A stretch of 64,000 nt of DNA from Streptomyces decoyicus. Lineage in GTDB: Bacteria; Actinomycetota; Actinomycetes; Streptomycetales; Streptomycetaceae. A program made the position numbers and the translations under genes. The DNA lies in contig NZ_CP082301.1 of NCBI RefSeq assembly GCF_019880305.1, positions 1,984,001 through 2,048,000 of the forward strand, in the 5' to 3' direction. Under the pieces are notes generated by a model that did not search any database, was not told the origin of the DNA, and saw nothing but the letters and a program-made list of their open reading frames with translations. This document shows, piece by piece, positions 27,111 through 35,841 of this stretch. The first letter of the stretch is position 1. Every line of letters starts with the position of its first letter.

Positions 27111-27687
27111 ACAGGCACTGTAAGCGGCGTCACCCAGCGTGCGGACGCGGCGGTCGCACACCCTGCGCGACCACAACACCCCGCCGTTTCCCGGAAACCC
27201 GCGCGCTGCCCGCGCTATTCACCCCGGTCGCTCTCCGTATCGCTTCCGTAGTTCTGCGTACGGCTCTGCGTACGGCTCTGCGTACGTTCTCCGCAGACTT
27301 CGGGACATTGCCTCGCTCATGTTCTTGCGGGCCTTGCCATGGGCTTGCCGCGCAGGTTTCGATGGGCCTTACGCCAAGCCTTCCGGGGGCGAATTCCCAA
27401 TTCCTTGCGCGTACAGCTTCCCGTATTCTTCTGCCCGCTTTTCCGCACCTCAAACGCCAAGATTTTGCTAGTGGCAAGTTCCGTAATTCGGACGGATCTC
27501 GTAGGCGTTACGGAGCTGTGACCGACTACACAACGTGTCCGTTTCGCCCCGAACATCCAGGTCAAATCAGGGCATCCCGCGGTGGCATCGCGCGTCCGGG
27601 CGCCCCCGCGCGATAACACATCTTCGCCGCTTACGTAACCCCTGCCCGCGATGCAATTTCGCTTTTCCCTGGGTAAATTTAATTTCT
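27111..27687. other. 577-base regulatory region upstream of ectABCD
   Basis: No convincing gene. Base composition is visibly less GC-rich than the rest, especially 27290-27480 and 27650-27687. It holds three tandem 12-base units (27253-27288, listed separately). The last 20 bases before ectA, GGGTAAATTTAATTTCT, are the AT-richest of the window and contain no Shine-Dalgarno match, so a leaderless start or an upstream -10 is possible. Osmotic control of ect genes is known for the family. Confidence 0.6.
27253..27288. repeat. Three tandem 12-base units upstream of ectA
   Basis: TCTGCGTACGGC twice and TCTGCGTACGTT once, head to tail. Each unit carries the palindrome CGTACG, spaced 12 bases, about one helical turn, as expected for cooperative binding by a regulator. 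They end 399 bases upstream of the ectA start. Confidence 0.7.
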
Positions 27688-28254
27688 ATGACCGCCGCAC
27701 AAGCAGACCATGCAGGTGCCCGAAGCGATATCAGAGAATTTCCGGAGGGCTTCAAGCTCGACACCCCACGCGTGGAGGACGGAGCCGCGATCTGGCGTAT
27801 CGCCCGCGACTCGAAGGCACTGGACCTCAACTCCTCCTACAGCTACCTCCTGTGGTGTCGCGACTTCGCCGCCACCTCCGTAGTCGCCCGCGACACGGAG
27901 GGCGAGCCGGCCGCCTTCGTCACCGGATACATCCGCCCCGAGTGCCCGGACACGCTCGTCGTCTGGCAGGTTGCCGTCGACGACGCGCACCGTGGCCAGG
28001 GGCTGGCGGCCGCACTCCTGGACGGGCTCACCGCCCGTGCCGTGGACGAGCTGGGCGCGCGTTTCGTCGAGACCACCATCACCCCGGACAACGCCGCATC
28101 CAACCGGTTGTTCGCGTCCTTCGCCGAGCGGCACTCAGTGCCCCTCAAGCGCGAGGTGCTCTTCGACGCAGGGCTGTTCCCGGAGCAGGGCCACGAGCCG
28201 GAGGTGCTGCACCTCATCGGCCCGTTCGAGCCACCAGCCCGCCCGGAGCACTGA
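27688..28254 (+). CDS. ectA: L-2,4-diaminobutyrate acetyltransferase
   Basis: 188 residues with a GNAT fold: GAAIWRIARDSKALDLNSSY, the typical EctA opening, then VVWQVAVDDAHRGQGLAAALL with the acetyl-CoA loop. It acetylates diaminobutyrate to N-gamma-acetyl-diaminobutyrate, the first ectoine-specific modification. The start ATG at 27688 has no clear ribosome site. It is first in the order ectABCD. Confidence 0.95.
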   Translation: MTAAQADHAGARSDIREFPEGFKLDTPRVEDGAAIWRIARDSKALDLNSSYSYLLWCRDFAATSVVARDTEGEPAAFVTGYIRPECPDTLVVWQVAVDDAHRGQGLAAALLDGLTARAVDELGARFVETTITPDNAASNRLFASFAERHSVPLKREVLFDAGLFPEQGHEPEVLHLIGPFEPPARPEH

Positions 28255-28390
28255 CGCTCCCAGGGCCGCACGGCCACCGCGCCGCAGCGGCCATGCGGGA
28301 CCCGGCACCACACCCGTGACACCGCCGGCAACCGCCCAGCCCCCAAAGACTTCCTGATCCTTTTCGCCACTCATCTCCCAGGAGCATGCT

Positions 28391-29659
28391 GTGACCATCA
28401 CCCAGCCCGATCTGAGCGTCTTCGAGACCGTGGAGTCCGAGGTCCGCAGCTACTGCCGCAGCTGGCCCACGGTCTTCGACCGCGCGCAGGGCAGCCGCAT
28501 GACCGACGAGGACGGCCACACCTACCTCGACTTCTTCGCCGGGGCCGGGTCGCTCAACTACGGCCACAACAACCCGACGCTCAAACGCGCCCTGATCGAC
28601 TACATCGAGCGGGACGGCGTCACCCACGGCCTGGACATGTCCACCACGGCCAAGCGGGCGTTCCTGGAGTCGTTCCAGAACATCATCCTGCGGCCGCGTG
28701 ACCTGCCCTACAAGGTCATGTTCCCGGGCCCGACGGGCGCCAACTCGGTCGAGGCCGCGCTCAAGCTGGCCCGTAAGGTCAAGGGCCGCGAGTCGATCGT
28801 GTCCTTCACCAACGCCTTCCACGGCATGTCGCTGGGCGCGCTCGCCGTCACCGGTAACTCCATGAAGCGGGCCGGTGCCGGTATCCCGCTGGTGCACGGC
28901 ACCCCGATGCCGTTCGACAACTACCTCGAGGGCACCTACCCGGACTTCCTGTGGTTCGAGCGGCTGCTGGAGGACCAGGGCTCCGGCCTCAACACCCCCG
29001 CCGCCGTGATCGTCGAAACGGTCCAGGGCGAGGGCGGCATCAACGTCGCCCGTCCCGAGTGGCTGCGCGCGCTCGCCGACCTGTGCGAGCGCTGGGACAT
29101 GCTGCTCATCGTCGACGACATCCAGATGGGTTGCGGCCGTACGGGTGCCTTCTTCTCCTTCGAGGAGGCGGGCATCGTGCCGGACATCGTCACCGTCTCG
29201 AAGTCCATCAGCGGCTACGGCCTGCCGCTCGCGCTCACCCTGTTCAAGCCTGAGCTGGACATCTGGGAGCCGGGCGAGCACAACGGCACCTTCCGCGGCA
29301 ACAACCCGGCGTTCGTCACCGCCGCCGCCGCGCTGGACACCTACTGGGCCGACGGCCAGATGGAGAAGCAGACTCTCGCCCGCGGTGAGATCGTCGAAGC
29401 ACACCTGAAGGCCATCGTCGAGGAGCACCCGCAGGCCATCGCCGAGTACCGCGGCCGCGGTCTGGTGTGGGGCCTGGAGTGCATCGACAAGCCGCTGGCC
29501 AACAAGATCGCCAAGCGCGCCTACGAGCTGGGTCTGCTGATCGAGACCTCCGGCCCGGAAAGCGAGGTCGTCAAGCTGCTGCCCGCACTGACGACCACAC
29601 CCGAGGAGCTGGACGAGGGCCTGCGCGTCCTCGCCCGCGCGGTCCGCGACTGCGCCTGA
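28391..29659 (+). CDS. ectB: Diaminobutyrate-2-oxoglutarate transaminase
   Basis: 422 residues from the GTG at 28391, with AGGAG upstream. A class III aminotransferase: [15 protein letters not shown] near the N-terminus, [33 protein letters not shown] and the PLP lysine in [15 protein letters not shown]. It makes diaminobutyrate from aspartate semialdehyde with glutamate as donor. A 136-base gap separates it from ectA. Confidence 0.96.
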   Translation: MTITQPDLSVFETVESEVRSYCRSWPTVFDRAQGSRMTDEDGHTYLDFFAGAGSLNYGHNNPTLKRALIDYIERDGVTHGLDMSTTAKRAFLESFQNIILRPRDLPYKVMFPGPTGANSVEAALKLARKVKGRESIVSFTNAFHGMSLGALAVTGNSMKRAGAGIPLVHGTPMPFDNYLEGTYPDFLWFERLLEDQGSGLNTPAAVIVETVQGEGGINVARPEWLRALADLCERWDMLLIVDDIQMGCGRTGAFFSFEEAGIVPDIVTVSKSISGYGLPLALTLFKPELDIWEPGEHNGTFRGNNPAFVTAAAALDTYWADGQMEKQTLARGEIVEAHLKAIVEEHPQAIAEYRGRGLVWGLECIDKPLANKIAKRAYELGLLIETSGPESEVVKLLPALTTTPEELDEGLRVLARAVRDCA

Positions 29660-29705
29660 CCACTCCAGAGCTCCTTACCGTTCCACAGAAAGGCACCGAG
29701 TCACC

Positions 29706-30122
29706 GTGATCGTCCGATCCTTCAAGGACATCGAAGGCACCGACCGCCACGTCAAGGCCAAGTCCGGCACCTGGGAGAGCAAGCGCATCGTGCTCGCCAA
29801 GGAGCGCGTCGGCTTCTCGCTGCACGAGACCACCCTGTACGCCGGTACGGAGACGTCGATGTGGTACGCGAACCACATCGAAGCCGTACTCTGCGTAGAG
29901 GGCGAGGCCGAGCTCACGAACGACGAGAACGGCGAGAAGCACCTCATCACGCCGGGCACGATGTACCTCCTCGACGGGCACGAGAAGCACACCATGCGGA
30001 TCAAGAAGGACTTCCGCTGCGTCTGCGTCTTCAACCCGCCGGTCACCGGCCGCGAGGACCACGACGAGAACGGGGTCTACCCGCTGCTCACCGAGCCCGA
30101 GTCGGAGCCCGAGACGGTCTGA
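29706..30122 (+). CDS. ectC: L-ectoine synthase
   Basis: 138 residues, a cupin: [20 protein letters not shown] at the start, [16 protein letters not shown], and [15 protein letters not shown] in the barrel. It closes N-acetyl-diaminobutyrate to ectoine. It starts with GTG at 29706, and AAAGG lies about 13 bases upstream. It is 46 bases after ectB. Confidence 0.96.
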   Translation: MIVRSFKDIEGTDRHVKAKSGTWESKRIVLAKERVGFSLHETTLYAGTETSMWYANHIEAVLCVEGEAELTNDENGEKHLITPGTMYLLDGHEKHTMRIKKDFRCVCVFNPPVTGREDHDENGVYPLLTEPESEPETV

Positions 30123-30221
30123 GGCGTCGGCATCGCCCGCCTCCCCCGTCCGGCAGCTGAGGAAGGCACGCCCACACGCACGAAAGTAAGAGCCCGTACG
30201 AGAGGAGAGGAAGGCAACACC

Positions 30222-31121
30222 ATGACCACCGCACCCGAGCGCACCGCCGACCTGTACCCGACCCGTGGGACCGCTGAGGTCATCACCCCGCGGAAGGACC
30301 CGGTGGTGTGGTCGCAGCCCGGAACGGCCGGCCCGTTCGCGCCGTCCGAGCTGAGCGACTTCGAACGCGACGGCTTTTTCGCCATCGGGGAACTGCTCAC
30401 GGCGGAAGAAGTCGCGGTGTACCGCGCCGAACTGGACCGTCTCGTCCTCGACCCGACGATGCGCGCCGACCCGCGCTCCATCGTCGAGCCGAAGTCGCAG
30501 GACGTACGGACGGTGTTCGAGGTGCACAAGATCAGCGAGGTGTTCGCCAAGCTGGTCGCCGACCCGCGTGTGGTCGGGCGTGCCCGGCAGATCCTCGGCT
30601 CGGACGTCTATGTCCACCAGTCGCGGATCAATGTGAAGCCCGGGTTCGGTGCCTCTGGCTTCTACTGGCACTCGGACTTCGAGACCTGGCACGCCGAGGA
30701 CGGTCTGCCGAACATGCGCACCGTGTCGGTCTCGATCGCGCTGACGCAGAACTACGACACCAACGGCGGCTTGATGATCATGCCCGGCTCGCACCAGCAC
30801 TTCGTGGGCTGTGAGGGCGCGACGCCGAAGGACAACTACAAGCGGTCGCTCCAGATGCAGGACGCGGGCATCCCGTCGGACGAGGTGCTGACGAAGATGG
30901 CGGACAAGCACAGCATCCGGCTCTTCACCGGCCAGGCCGGCTCGGCGACCTGGTTCGACTGCAATGCGATGCACGGTTCGGGTGACAACATCACGCCGTA
31001 CCCGCGCAGCAATGTCTTCATCGTCTTCAACAGCGTGGACAACGAAGCGGTGGAGCCGTTCGCGGCGCCGGTCCGGCGCCCGGAGTACATCGGAGCCCGG
31101 GACTTCACGCCGGTGAAGTAG
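30222..31121 (+). CDS. ectD: Ectoine 5-hydroxylase
   Basis: 299 residues. A non-heme Fe(II)/2-oxoglutarate dioxygenase: the iron ligands are in FYWHSDFETWH (H-x-D) and in WFDCNAMHGSGDNITP; FFAIGELLTAEE opens the domain. It converts ectoine to 5-hydroxyectoine. GAGAGGAAGG precedes the ATG by about 7 bases, the best ribosome site in the operon. It is the last gene of ectABCD. Confidence 0.96.
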   Translation: MTTAPERTADLYPTRGTAEVITPRKDPVVWSQPGTAGPFAPSELSDFERDGFFAIGELLTAEEVAVYRAELDRLVLDPTMRADPRSIVEPKSQDVRTVFEVHKISEVFAKLVADPRVVGRARQILGSDVYVHQSRINVKPGFGASGFYWHSDFETWHAEDGLPNMRTVSVSIALTQNYDTNGGLMIMPGSHQHFVGCEGATPKDNYKRSLQMQDAGIPSDEVLTKMADKHSIRLFTGQAGSATWFDCNAMHGSGDNITPYPRSNVFIVFNSVDNEAVEPFAAPVRRPEYIGARDFTPVK

Positions 31122-31140
31122 TCACGGCGAAGCACGGGTG

Positions 31141-31180
31141 GCGCGGCTGCCGCACAGCAGGGTCTGTGCGGCGGCCGCGC
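31141..31180. terminator. Terminator after ectD
   Basis: A 17-bp stem, 31141-31157 with 31164-31180, with a single G-T wobble and the 6-base loop CAGGGT. It lies between the convergent ectD and reductase genes and could serve both. Confidence 0.75.
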
Positions 31181-31267
31181 TGTGGTGTGACCGGCGGCCG
31201 GACGGGCGGGCGGCTGGACGGGCGGGTCGCTCGTACGGGCCGCCCCGCCCCTCCGGCCGGTGGTTCC

Positions 31268-32338
31268 TCAGGCGTCCAGCGCCGGGTAGTCGAGGTAGCC
31301 GGTGTCGTCGCCGCCGTAGAAGCCCGCCCGGTCCGGGGTGTTGAAGGGGCCGCCGCGCGCGAGCCGCCGGGGCAGGTCGGGGTTGGCGAGGAACTGCCGG
31401 CCGAAGGCCAGCAGATCGGCCGTACCGTCCTCGATCAGCGGCAGGTCCTCAAGGCCGGCGGGGCGCCCGCCGTCGGCCGGATTGAGCAGGAAGGTGCCGG
31501 TGAAGTGCCCCCGCAGCCGGGCGATCAGCTCGTGGTCGGGGACGTCGCACAAGTGCAGGTAGGCAAGCCCGATGGGTTCGACGGCCTGGAGCAGCGCGGT
31601 GTAGAGCGGCTCGGGGGCGGGCTCCTCGATGCCGTTGAAGGGGTTGCCCGGGGAGAGCCGCAGGCCGGTGCGGTGCGCGCCGACCGCGTCGGCCACCGCC
31701 CGGGTGACCTCGACCGCGAACCGGATCCGGCCCTCGGTCGAGCCGCCCCAGTCGTCGGTGCGCAGATTGCTGTTGGGGGCCAGGAACTGGTGGACGAGGT
31801 AGCCGTTGGCGCCGTGGATCTCCACCCCGTCGAAGCCCGCCTCGACGGCGTTGCGGGCGGCGGCCGCGAACTCCGCCACGGTCGTGCGGATTTCGGCGTC
31901 GGTGAGCTCGTGCGGGGTGACGCAGTCCGCCATGCCGTCCTCGGTGAAGACCTGGCAGGCCGCGGCCACCGGGGACGGGCCGACCGGTATCAGCCCGTCC
32001 GGCAGCAGCACCGGGTGGCCGATCCGGCCGCCGTGCCACAGCTGCGCGAAGATCCGGCCACCGGCGGCGTGCACCGCGTCGGTCACCCGGCGCCAGCCCG
32101 CGATCTGCTCGGACGTGTGCAGGCCGGGGGTGAAGGGGTAGCCCTGGCCCACCACGCAGGTCTGGCTGGCCTCGGTGATGATCAGCCCGGCCGAGGCGCG
32201 CTGGGTGTAGTACGTGACCATCGAGTCGGTCGGCACCCCGCCGCCCTCGGTTGCCCGGTTGCGCGTCATGGGGGCCATGACGATGCGGTTGGCGAGCGGG
32301 GTACCGGCGAGGTCTACGGGGTCGAACGCGGTGGTCAC
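31268..32338 (-). CDS. Old yellow enzyme family alkene reductase
   Basis: 356 residues from the GTG at 32338 (GAGAGG upstream). An FMN barrel: NRIVMAPMTRNRAT, AGLIITEASQTCVVGQGYP, AQLWHGGRIGHP, VEIHGANGYLVHQFLAP with the catalytic His/Asn pair, and DLLAFGRQFLANPDLP near the end. Close to N-ethylmaleimide reductase / xenobiotic reductase types that reduce activated alkenes with NAD(P)H. Physiological substrate unknown. Confidence 0.92.
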   Translation of the reverse strand: MTTAFDPVDLAGTPLANRIVMAPMTRNRATEGGGVPTDSMVTYYTQRASAGLIITEASQTCVVGQGYPFTPGLHTSEQIAGWRRVTDAVHAAGGRIFAQLWHGGRIGHPVLLPDGLIPVGPSPVAAACQVFTEDGMADCVTPHELTDAEIRTTVAEFAAAARNAVEAGFDGVEIHGANGYLVHQFLAPNSNLRTDDWGGSTEGRIRFAVEVTRAVADAVGAHRTGLRLSPGNPFNGIEEPAPEPLYTALLQAVEPIGLAYLHLCDVPDHELIARLRGHFTGTFLLNPADGGRPAGLEDLPLIEDGTADLLAFGRQFLANPDLPRRLARGGPFNTPDRAGFYGGDDTGYLDYPALDA

Positions 32339-32450
32339 TGAGGGCCTCTCAACTACATCTCGGGAAATGGTCGTTGCCCATTACATCAGTTGCCTCGACG
32401 CCCCGCGCCCCGCCCCGCATTCCCCGCCTCCGCCCGGTATTCGACAGGCC

Positions 32451-33512
32451 CTAGCCCAGCAGGTCCAGCAGCCGGTCCACGTCGTCCGTCGAGTTGTAGA
32501 GGTGGAAGGCCGCGCGGAGCAGCCCGCCGCGCACCGAGATCCGCACGCCCGCCTCGGTCAGCCGGTGCTCCGCGTCCGCGACCCCGGGGGTGGAGACGAT
32601 CGCCGAGCCGGGCGCGGGGCGGGGTGTCAGACCGCGCTCGGCCAGCCCCGCGCGATAGTGGTCGGCGAGCGCGGTGTTGTGGGCGTGGACGGTCTCCACG
32701 CCCAGCTCCCCGAGGAGGCCGAGGGACTGCTCGGCGCCCACGTAGGAGTAGTGGGCGTGTGGTTCGTCGAAGCGGCGGGCGGTGGCCGCCGGCTGGATCA
32801 GCCCGTAGTTGGACTCGCCGATGTCCTCCCCGGCGACCCAGCCCGCATGGAGTGCGGCCGGCCACTCCTCGCCCCGCCCGTACTCCCCGCCGAAGGCCAT
32901 GAAGGTCGTCCCGCGCGGGCACAGCAGCCACTTGAAGGCCCCGGCGACGACGAAGTCGAAGTCGGCGGCGCGCAGCGGCAGCCAGCCGGCGGCCTGGGTG
33001 ATGTCGAGGTAGGTGCGCGCCCCGTGGGCCGCCGCGGCCTCGCGGACCGCCGCCATATCGGCGATCCGGCCGTCCAGTGACTGCACGGCGCTGAAGGCGA
33101 CCAGCGCGGTGCCGGGGCGCACCGCATCGGCGAGCGCCTCCAGCGGCACGGTGCGCAGCTTGATCCCCGGGTGGGCGGCGAGCGGATTGACCAGGGAGCT
33201 GAAGTCGCCCTCAGGAGCGAGCACTTCGGCGCCCGCCGGGAGCGAGGCGGCGACGAAAGCGGACTGCACCGCGACCGAGCTGCCGACGGCGACCCGTTCG
33301 GCGGGGACGTCCAGCAGCCGGGCGAAGGCGGCACGGGAGGCCGTGGCGGCAGCGAGGTAGTCGCGGCCCATCGTGCCGTGGGAGGCGGACTCCTCGATGG
33401 CCGCGCGCAGGGCGTCGGCGCTGCGCCGTGGAAGGAGTCCGCTGGAGGCGGAGTTCAGATAGGTCGTCTCGGGCGCGAATTCGGCCCCGCCGAGTGGCTC
33501 ACGTCGATACAT
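32451..33512 (-). CDS. Class V aminotransferase-like PLP protein
   Basis: 353 residues from the ATG at 33512; a longer form starting at 33548 is less likely. TYLNSASSGLLPRRSADAL opens the fold; VAVGSSVAVQSAFVAASL, AFSAVQSLDGRIADM and YLDITQAAGWLPL are the usual blocks, and the PLP lysine is in FVVAGAFKWLLCPRG. It belongs to the cysteine desulfurase / kynureninase-like superfamily, but the C-terminal part lacks the mobile-loop cysteine of desulfurases as far as I can see. Substrate unknown. Confidence 0.85.
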   Translation of the reverse strand: MYRREPLGGAEFAPETTYLNSASSGLLPRRSADALRAAIEESASHGTMGRDYLAAATASRAAFARLLDVPAERVAVGSSVAVQSAFVAASLPAGAEVLAPEGDFSSLVNPLAAHPGIKLRTVPLEALADAVRPGTALVAFSAVQSLDGRIADMAAVREAAAAHGARTYLDITQAAGWLPLRAADFDFVVAGAFKWLLCPRGTTFMAFGGEYGRGEEWPAALHAGWVAGEDIGESNYGLIQPAATARRFDEPHAHYSYVGAEQSLGLLGELGVETVHAHNTALADHYRAGLAERGLTPRPAPGSAIVSTPGVADAEHRLTEAGVRISVRGGLLRAAFHLYNSTDDVDRLLDLLG

Positions 33513-33626
33513 GCCCCCACTGTGCTCGGCGACCGGCCCCGCGTCCATGGCGAATCTGCTGGGCCGGGCCGCAATCGTTCCTTATCGGCGCAGGTCACGT
33601 GGGGTGCCGGCAGGGCCGGCCCGGGC

Positions 33627-34331
33627 TCACTTCCCGGGCACGGCGCAGCCGTCGTCCCCGCACACCGCGGCCTCGCCGGCCGCCGGGATCGGCACCACAC
33701 CGTCGGCGTGCGCGCGCTCCAGGGCCTGCCGGAAGACCTCGGCGGGCTGGCCGCCGGAGATGCCGTAGCGGCGGTCGATGACGAAGAACGGCACACCGGT
33801 GGCGCCCAGCTCCGCGGCCTCGCGCTCGTCGGCGCGCACCTCCTGTGCGTACGCCTCAGGGTCGGCGAGCACCCGGTCGGCCTCCTCGGCGGGCAGCCCC
33901 GCGCCGACGGCGGTCCCGCGGAGCACGGCGGGGTCGCCGAGCGTCCTGGCCTCGGCGAAGTTGGCACGGTAGAAGGCGTCGAGCAGGGCGTCCTGGACGC
34001 CGTGCGCCCGCGCGGCGTGCAGCAGCCGGTGCAGGTCGAAGGTGTTGCCGTGGATCCGGTCGGAGCGGTAGTCCAGCCCCTCCCCCGCCGCCGCATCGGC
34101 CACCCTGGCCTCCATCGCCTCGGCCTGCTCGCGGCTCACCCCGTACTTCGTGGCGAGCATGTCGAGCACCGGGATGTCGGTGGCGGCCGGCGCCTTCGGG
34201 TCCAGCTCGAAGGAGCGGTGCACCACCTCGACACCGTCGCGGTGCGCGAAGGCGGCGAGCCCGGCCTCGAAGCGGGCCTTGCCGATGTAGCACCAGGGGC
34301 AGGCGATGTCGGACCAGATTTCGACGCGCAT
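33627..34331 (-). CDS. DsbA family oxidoreductase, FrnE-like
   Basis: 234 residues, no signal peptide, so cytoplasmic. It has a thioredoxin fold with a helical insertion: VEIWSDIACPWCYIGKARFE carries the CPWC redox motif at residues 11-14, and ELGATGVPFFVIDRRYGISG holds the cis-proline (VPFF). The C-terminus has an extra CGDDGC pair. FrnE-type proteins act as polyketide-associated or stress-related disulfide isomerases. The ATG at 34331 is preceded by GAGGAAAG. Confidence 0.9.
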   Translation of the reverse strand: MRVEIWSDIACPWCYIGKARFEAGLAAFAHRDGVEVVHRSFELDPKAPAATDIPVLDMLATKYGVSREQAEAMEARVADAAAGEGLDYRSDRIHGNTFDLHRLLHAARAHGVQDALLDAFYRANFAEARTLGDPAVLRGTAVGAGLPAEEADRVLADPEAYAQEVRADEREAAELGATGVPFFVIDRRYGISGGQPAEVFRQALERAHADGVVPIPAAGEAAVCGDDGCAVPGK

Positions 34332-34653
34332 GAGCTGACTTTCCTCGTCGTGAAGGTGTCCCGGTGCAACCTCGGGTGACGGCGGGCTATTCCCCTCGAA
34401 CGCCACGGACGAGGAGCGTGCCGATGCGCCGCTTCCCCTCAGCCGGGGCCGGGAGCACCGCGGCCACCGGGGTGGGTTGCAGCTCTGGCAGCGAAAGGGA
34501 GACCGCTGCGCCGGCCGCGCCCCCGGGTGCCCCCGCATTGCGTCCGGCCATGTGCTCCGCCTCTCCCTGGCCCCGCCCTGGCCCAGTACAGCACCCCGCC
34601 CGAGTGACCCGGCAACTCAGGATGGCGGGCTGTCCGGTGGGTACGGTCCGGGC

Positions 34654-35343
34654 ATGACCTCGTCACAGGGATTTCTCGGCTTCTGGGAGACGACCGGGTC
34701 CGCCAAGACCTTCACCCATCCACTCGATCCGGCGCTGCTGGATGCCTACGTACCGCGGGGCGCGCGGGTTCTGGACTACGGCTGCGGCTACGGGCGGCTG
34801 ACCGCCGAGCTGGCCGGGCTCGGGTACGGCGCGGTGCGCGGGGTGGATGTCTCGGCGGCGCTGATCGCGCGGGGGCGGCGGGAGCATCCGGGGCTGGAGC
34901 TGATGCGGTGCCCCGGGTTGCCGCTGCCGTTCGAGGACGGCGCCTTCGACGCGGCGCTGTTGTTCGCGGTGCTCACCTGCGTTCCCGGGGACGCGGACCA
35001 GACGGCGATCGTCGGGGAGCTGGGCCGGCTGGTGCGGCCCGGCGGGGTGCTGTATCTGAGCGATGTGCCGTTGCAGAACGATGCGCTCAACCGCGAGCGG
35101 TATGCGCGGTTCGCGGAGCGCTACGGGACGTACGGGGTGTTCGAGACGCCCGATGGCGGGGTGTTCCGGCACCATCCGCCGGAGCGGCTGCGGGGGCTGC
35201 TGCGGGAGGCGGGCTTCTCGGTGCAAAAGGAACGGGTCGGTGTGGTGGGCACGCTGGACGGGCGGACCGCGGAGCGGCTTCAGCTCATCGCCCGCAGGGA
35301 GCCGGCGGCGCCTCAGCCGCCGCCAGGTCCAGCGTCAGGGTGA
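34654..35343 (+). CDS. Class I SAM-dependent methyltransferase
   Basis: 229 residues. Motif I VLDYGCGYGRLTAELAG (residues about 39-55), then GVDVSAALIARGR (motif II acid), and FDAALLFAVLTCVP; LVRPGGVLYLSDVPL is the usual post-motif. Substrate unknown. Its 3' end overlaps the convergent acetyltransferase gene by 59 bases. The start at 34654 has only a weak ribosome site. Confidence 0.85.
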   Translation: MTSSQGFLGFWETTGSAKTFTHPLDPALLDAYVPRGARVLDYGCGYGRLTAELAGLGYGAVRGVDVSAALIARGRREHPGLELMRCPGLPLPFEDGAFDAALLFAVLTCVPGDADQTAIVGELGRLVRPGGVLYLSDVPLQNDALNRERYARFAERYGTYGVFETPDGGVFRHHPPERLRGLLREAGFSVQKERVGVVGTLDGRTAERLQLIARREPAAPQPPPGPASG

Positions 35344-35836
35344 GGTGGGTGGCGTCGGGGGCGGGACGGCGTTCCGGGTCGGGGCGCCAGCCCAGGGCGT
35401 CGTAGAAGGCACGGGCGCGGTGGTTGTGCCAGCGGACGTCGAGGACCGCCCGGGAGAAACCGGCCGTGCGCCAGGCCCGCAGACAGGCGGTGTGCAGGGC
35501 GCTGCCGATGCCGGTGCCCCAGTGGTGGGGGTCGACATGGAGCTGGTGGAGCGTGACGGCCGGCCGGCGGTGCCCGGCACGGCTCCGGTACGAGGCCGCG
35601 CCGACGACCGTGCCGTGCCGTGCGGCGCAGAGCGCGGGGGTGTCGTCCCGCTCCAGGACGCGCGACCAGGCCTCGTGCTCGCGGGCGTGCTCGGCCGGGA
35701 CGTCGAAGGGCGTGTCCGGGAACCGCGCACGGTGCGAGGCGGCACGGGCGCCGGTGTGCAGGGCGGCGATCGCCGCCAGGTCCGCGCGGGTTGCCGCACG
35801 GACCTGGACGGCGGCGTCGTGGGTGGTGGGGTGCAC
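35285..35836 (-). CDS. GNAT family N-acetyltransferase
   Basis: 183 residues from the GTG at 35836. VQVRAATRADLAAIAALH starts the GNAT fold and LHQLHVDPHHWGTGIGSALH is the acetyl-CoA motif A, followed by AVLDVRWHNHRARAFYDALGW. It starts 5 bases after the stop of the aldehyde dehydrogenase gene, so it is probably the second gene of that transcript. Substrate unknown. Confidence 0.85.
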   Translation of the reverse strand: MHPTTHDAAVQVRAATRADLAAIAALHTGARAASHRARFPDTPFDVPAEHAREHEAWSRVLERDDTPALCAARHGTVVGAASYRSRAGHRRPAVTLHQLHVDPHHWGTGIGSALHTACLRAWRTAGFSRAVLDVRWHNHRARAFYDALGWRPDPERRPAPDATHLTLTLDLAAAEAPPAPCGR

Positions 35837-35841
35837 AGGTG

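Noticed and set aside
27130..27620. Several open frames of about 100 codons upstream of ectA
   Set aside because: Third-position GC pattern is wrong in all of them and they overlap each other on both strands; treated as regulatory DNA.
33512..33548. Longer start for the class V aminotransferase
   Set aside because: The extra 12 residues lack a ribosome site, and the family fold begins shortly after the ATG at 33512.
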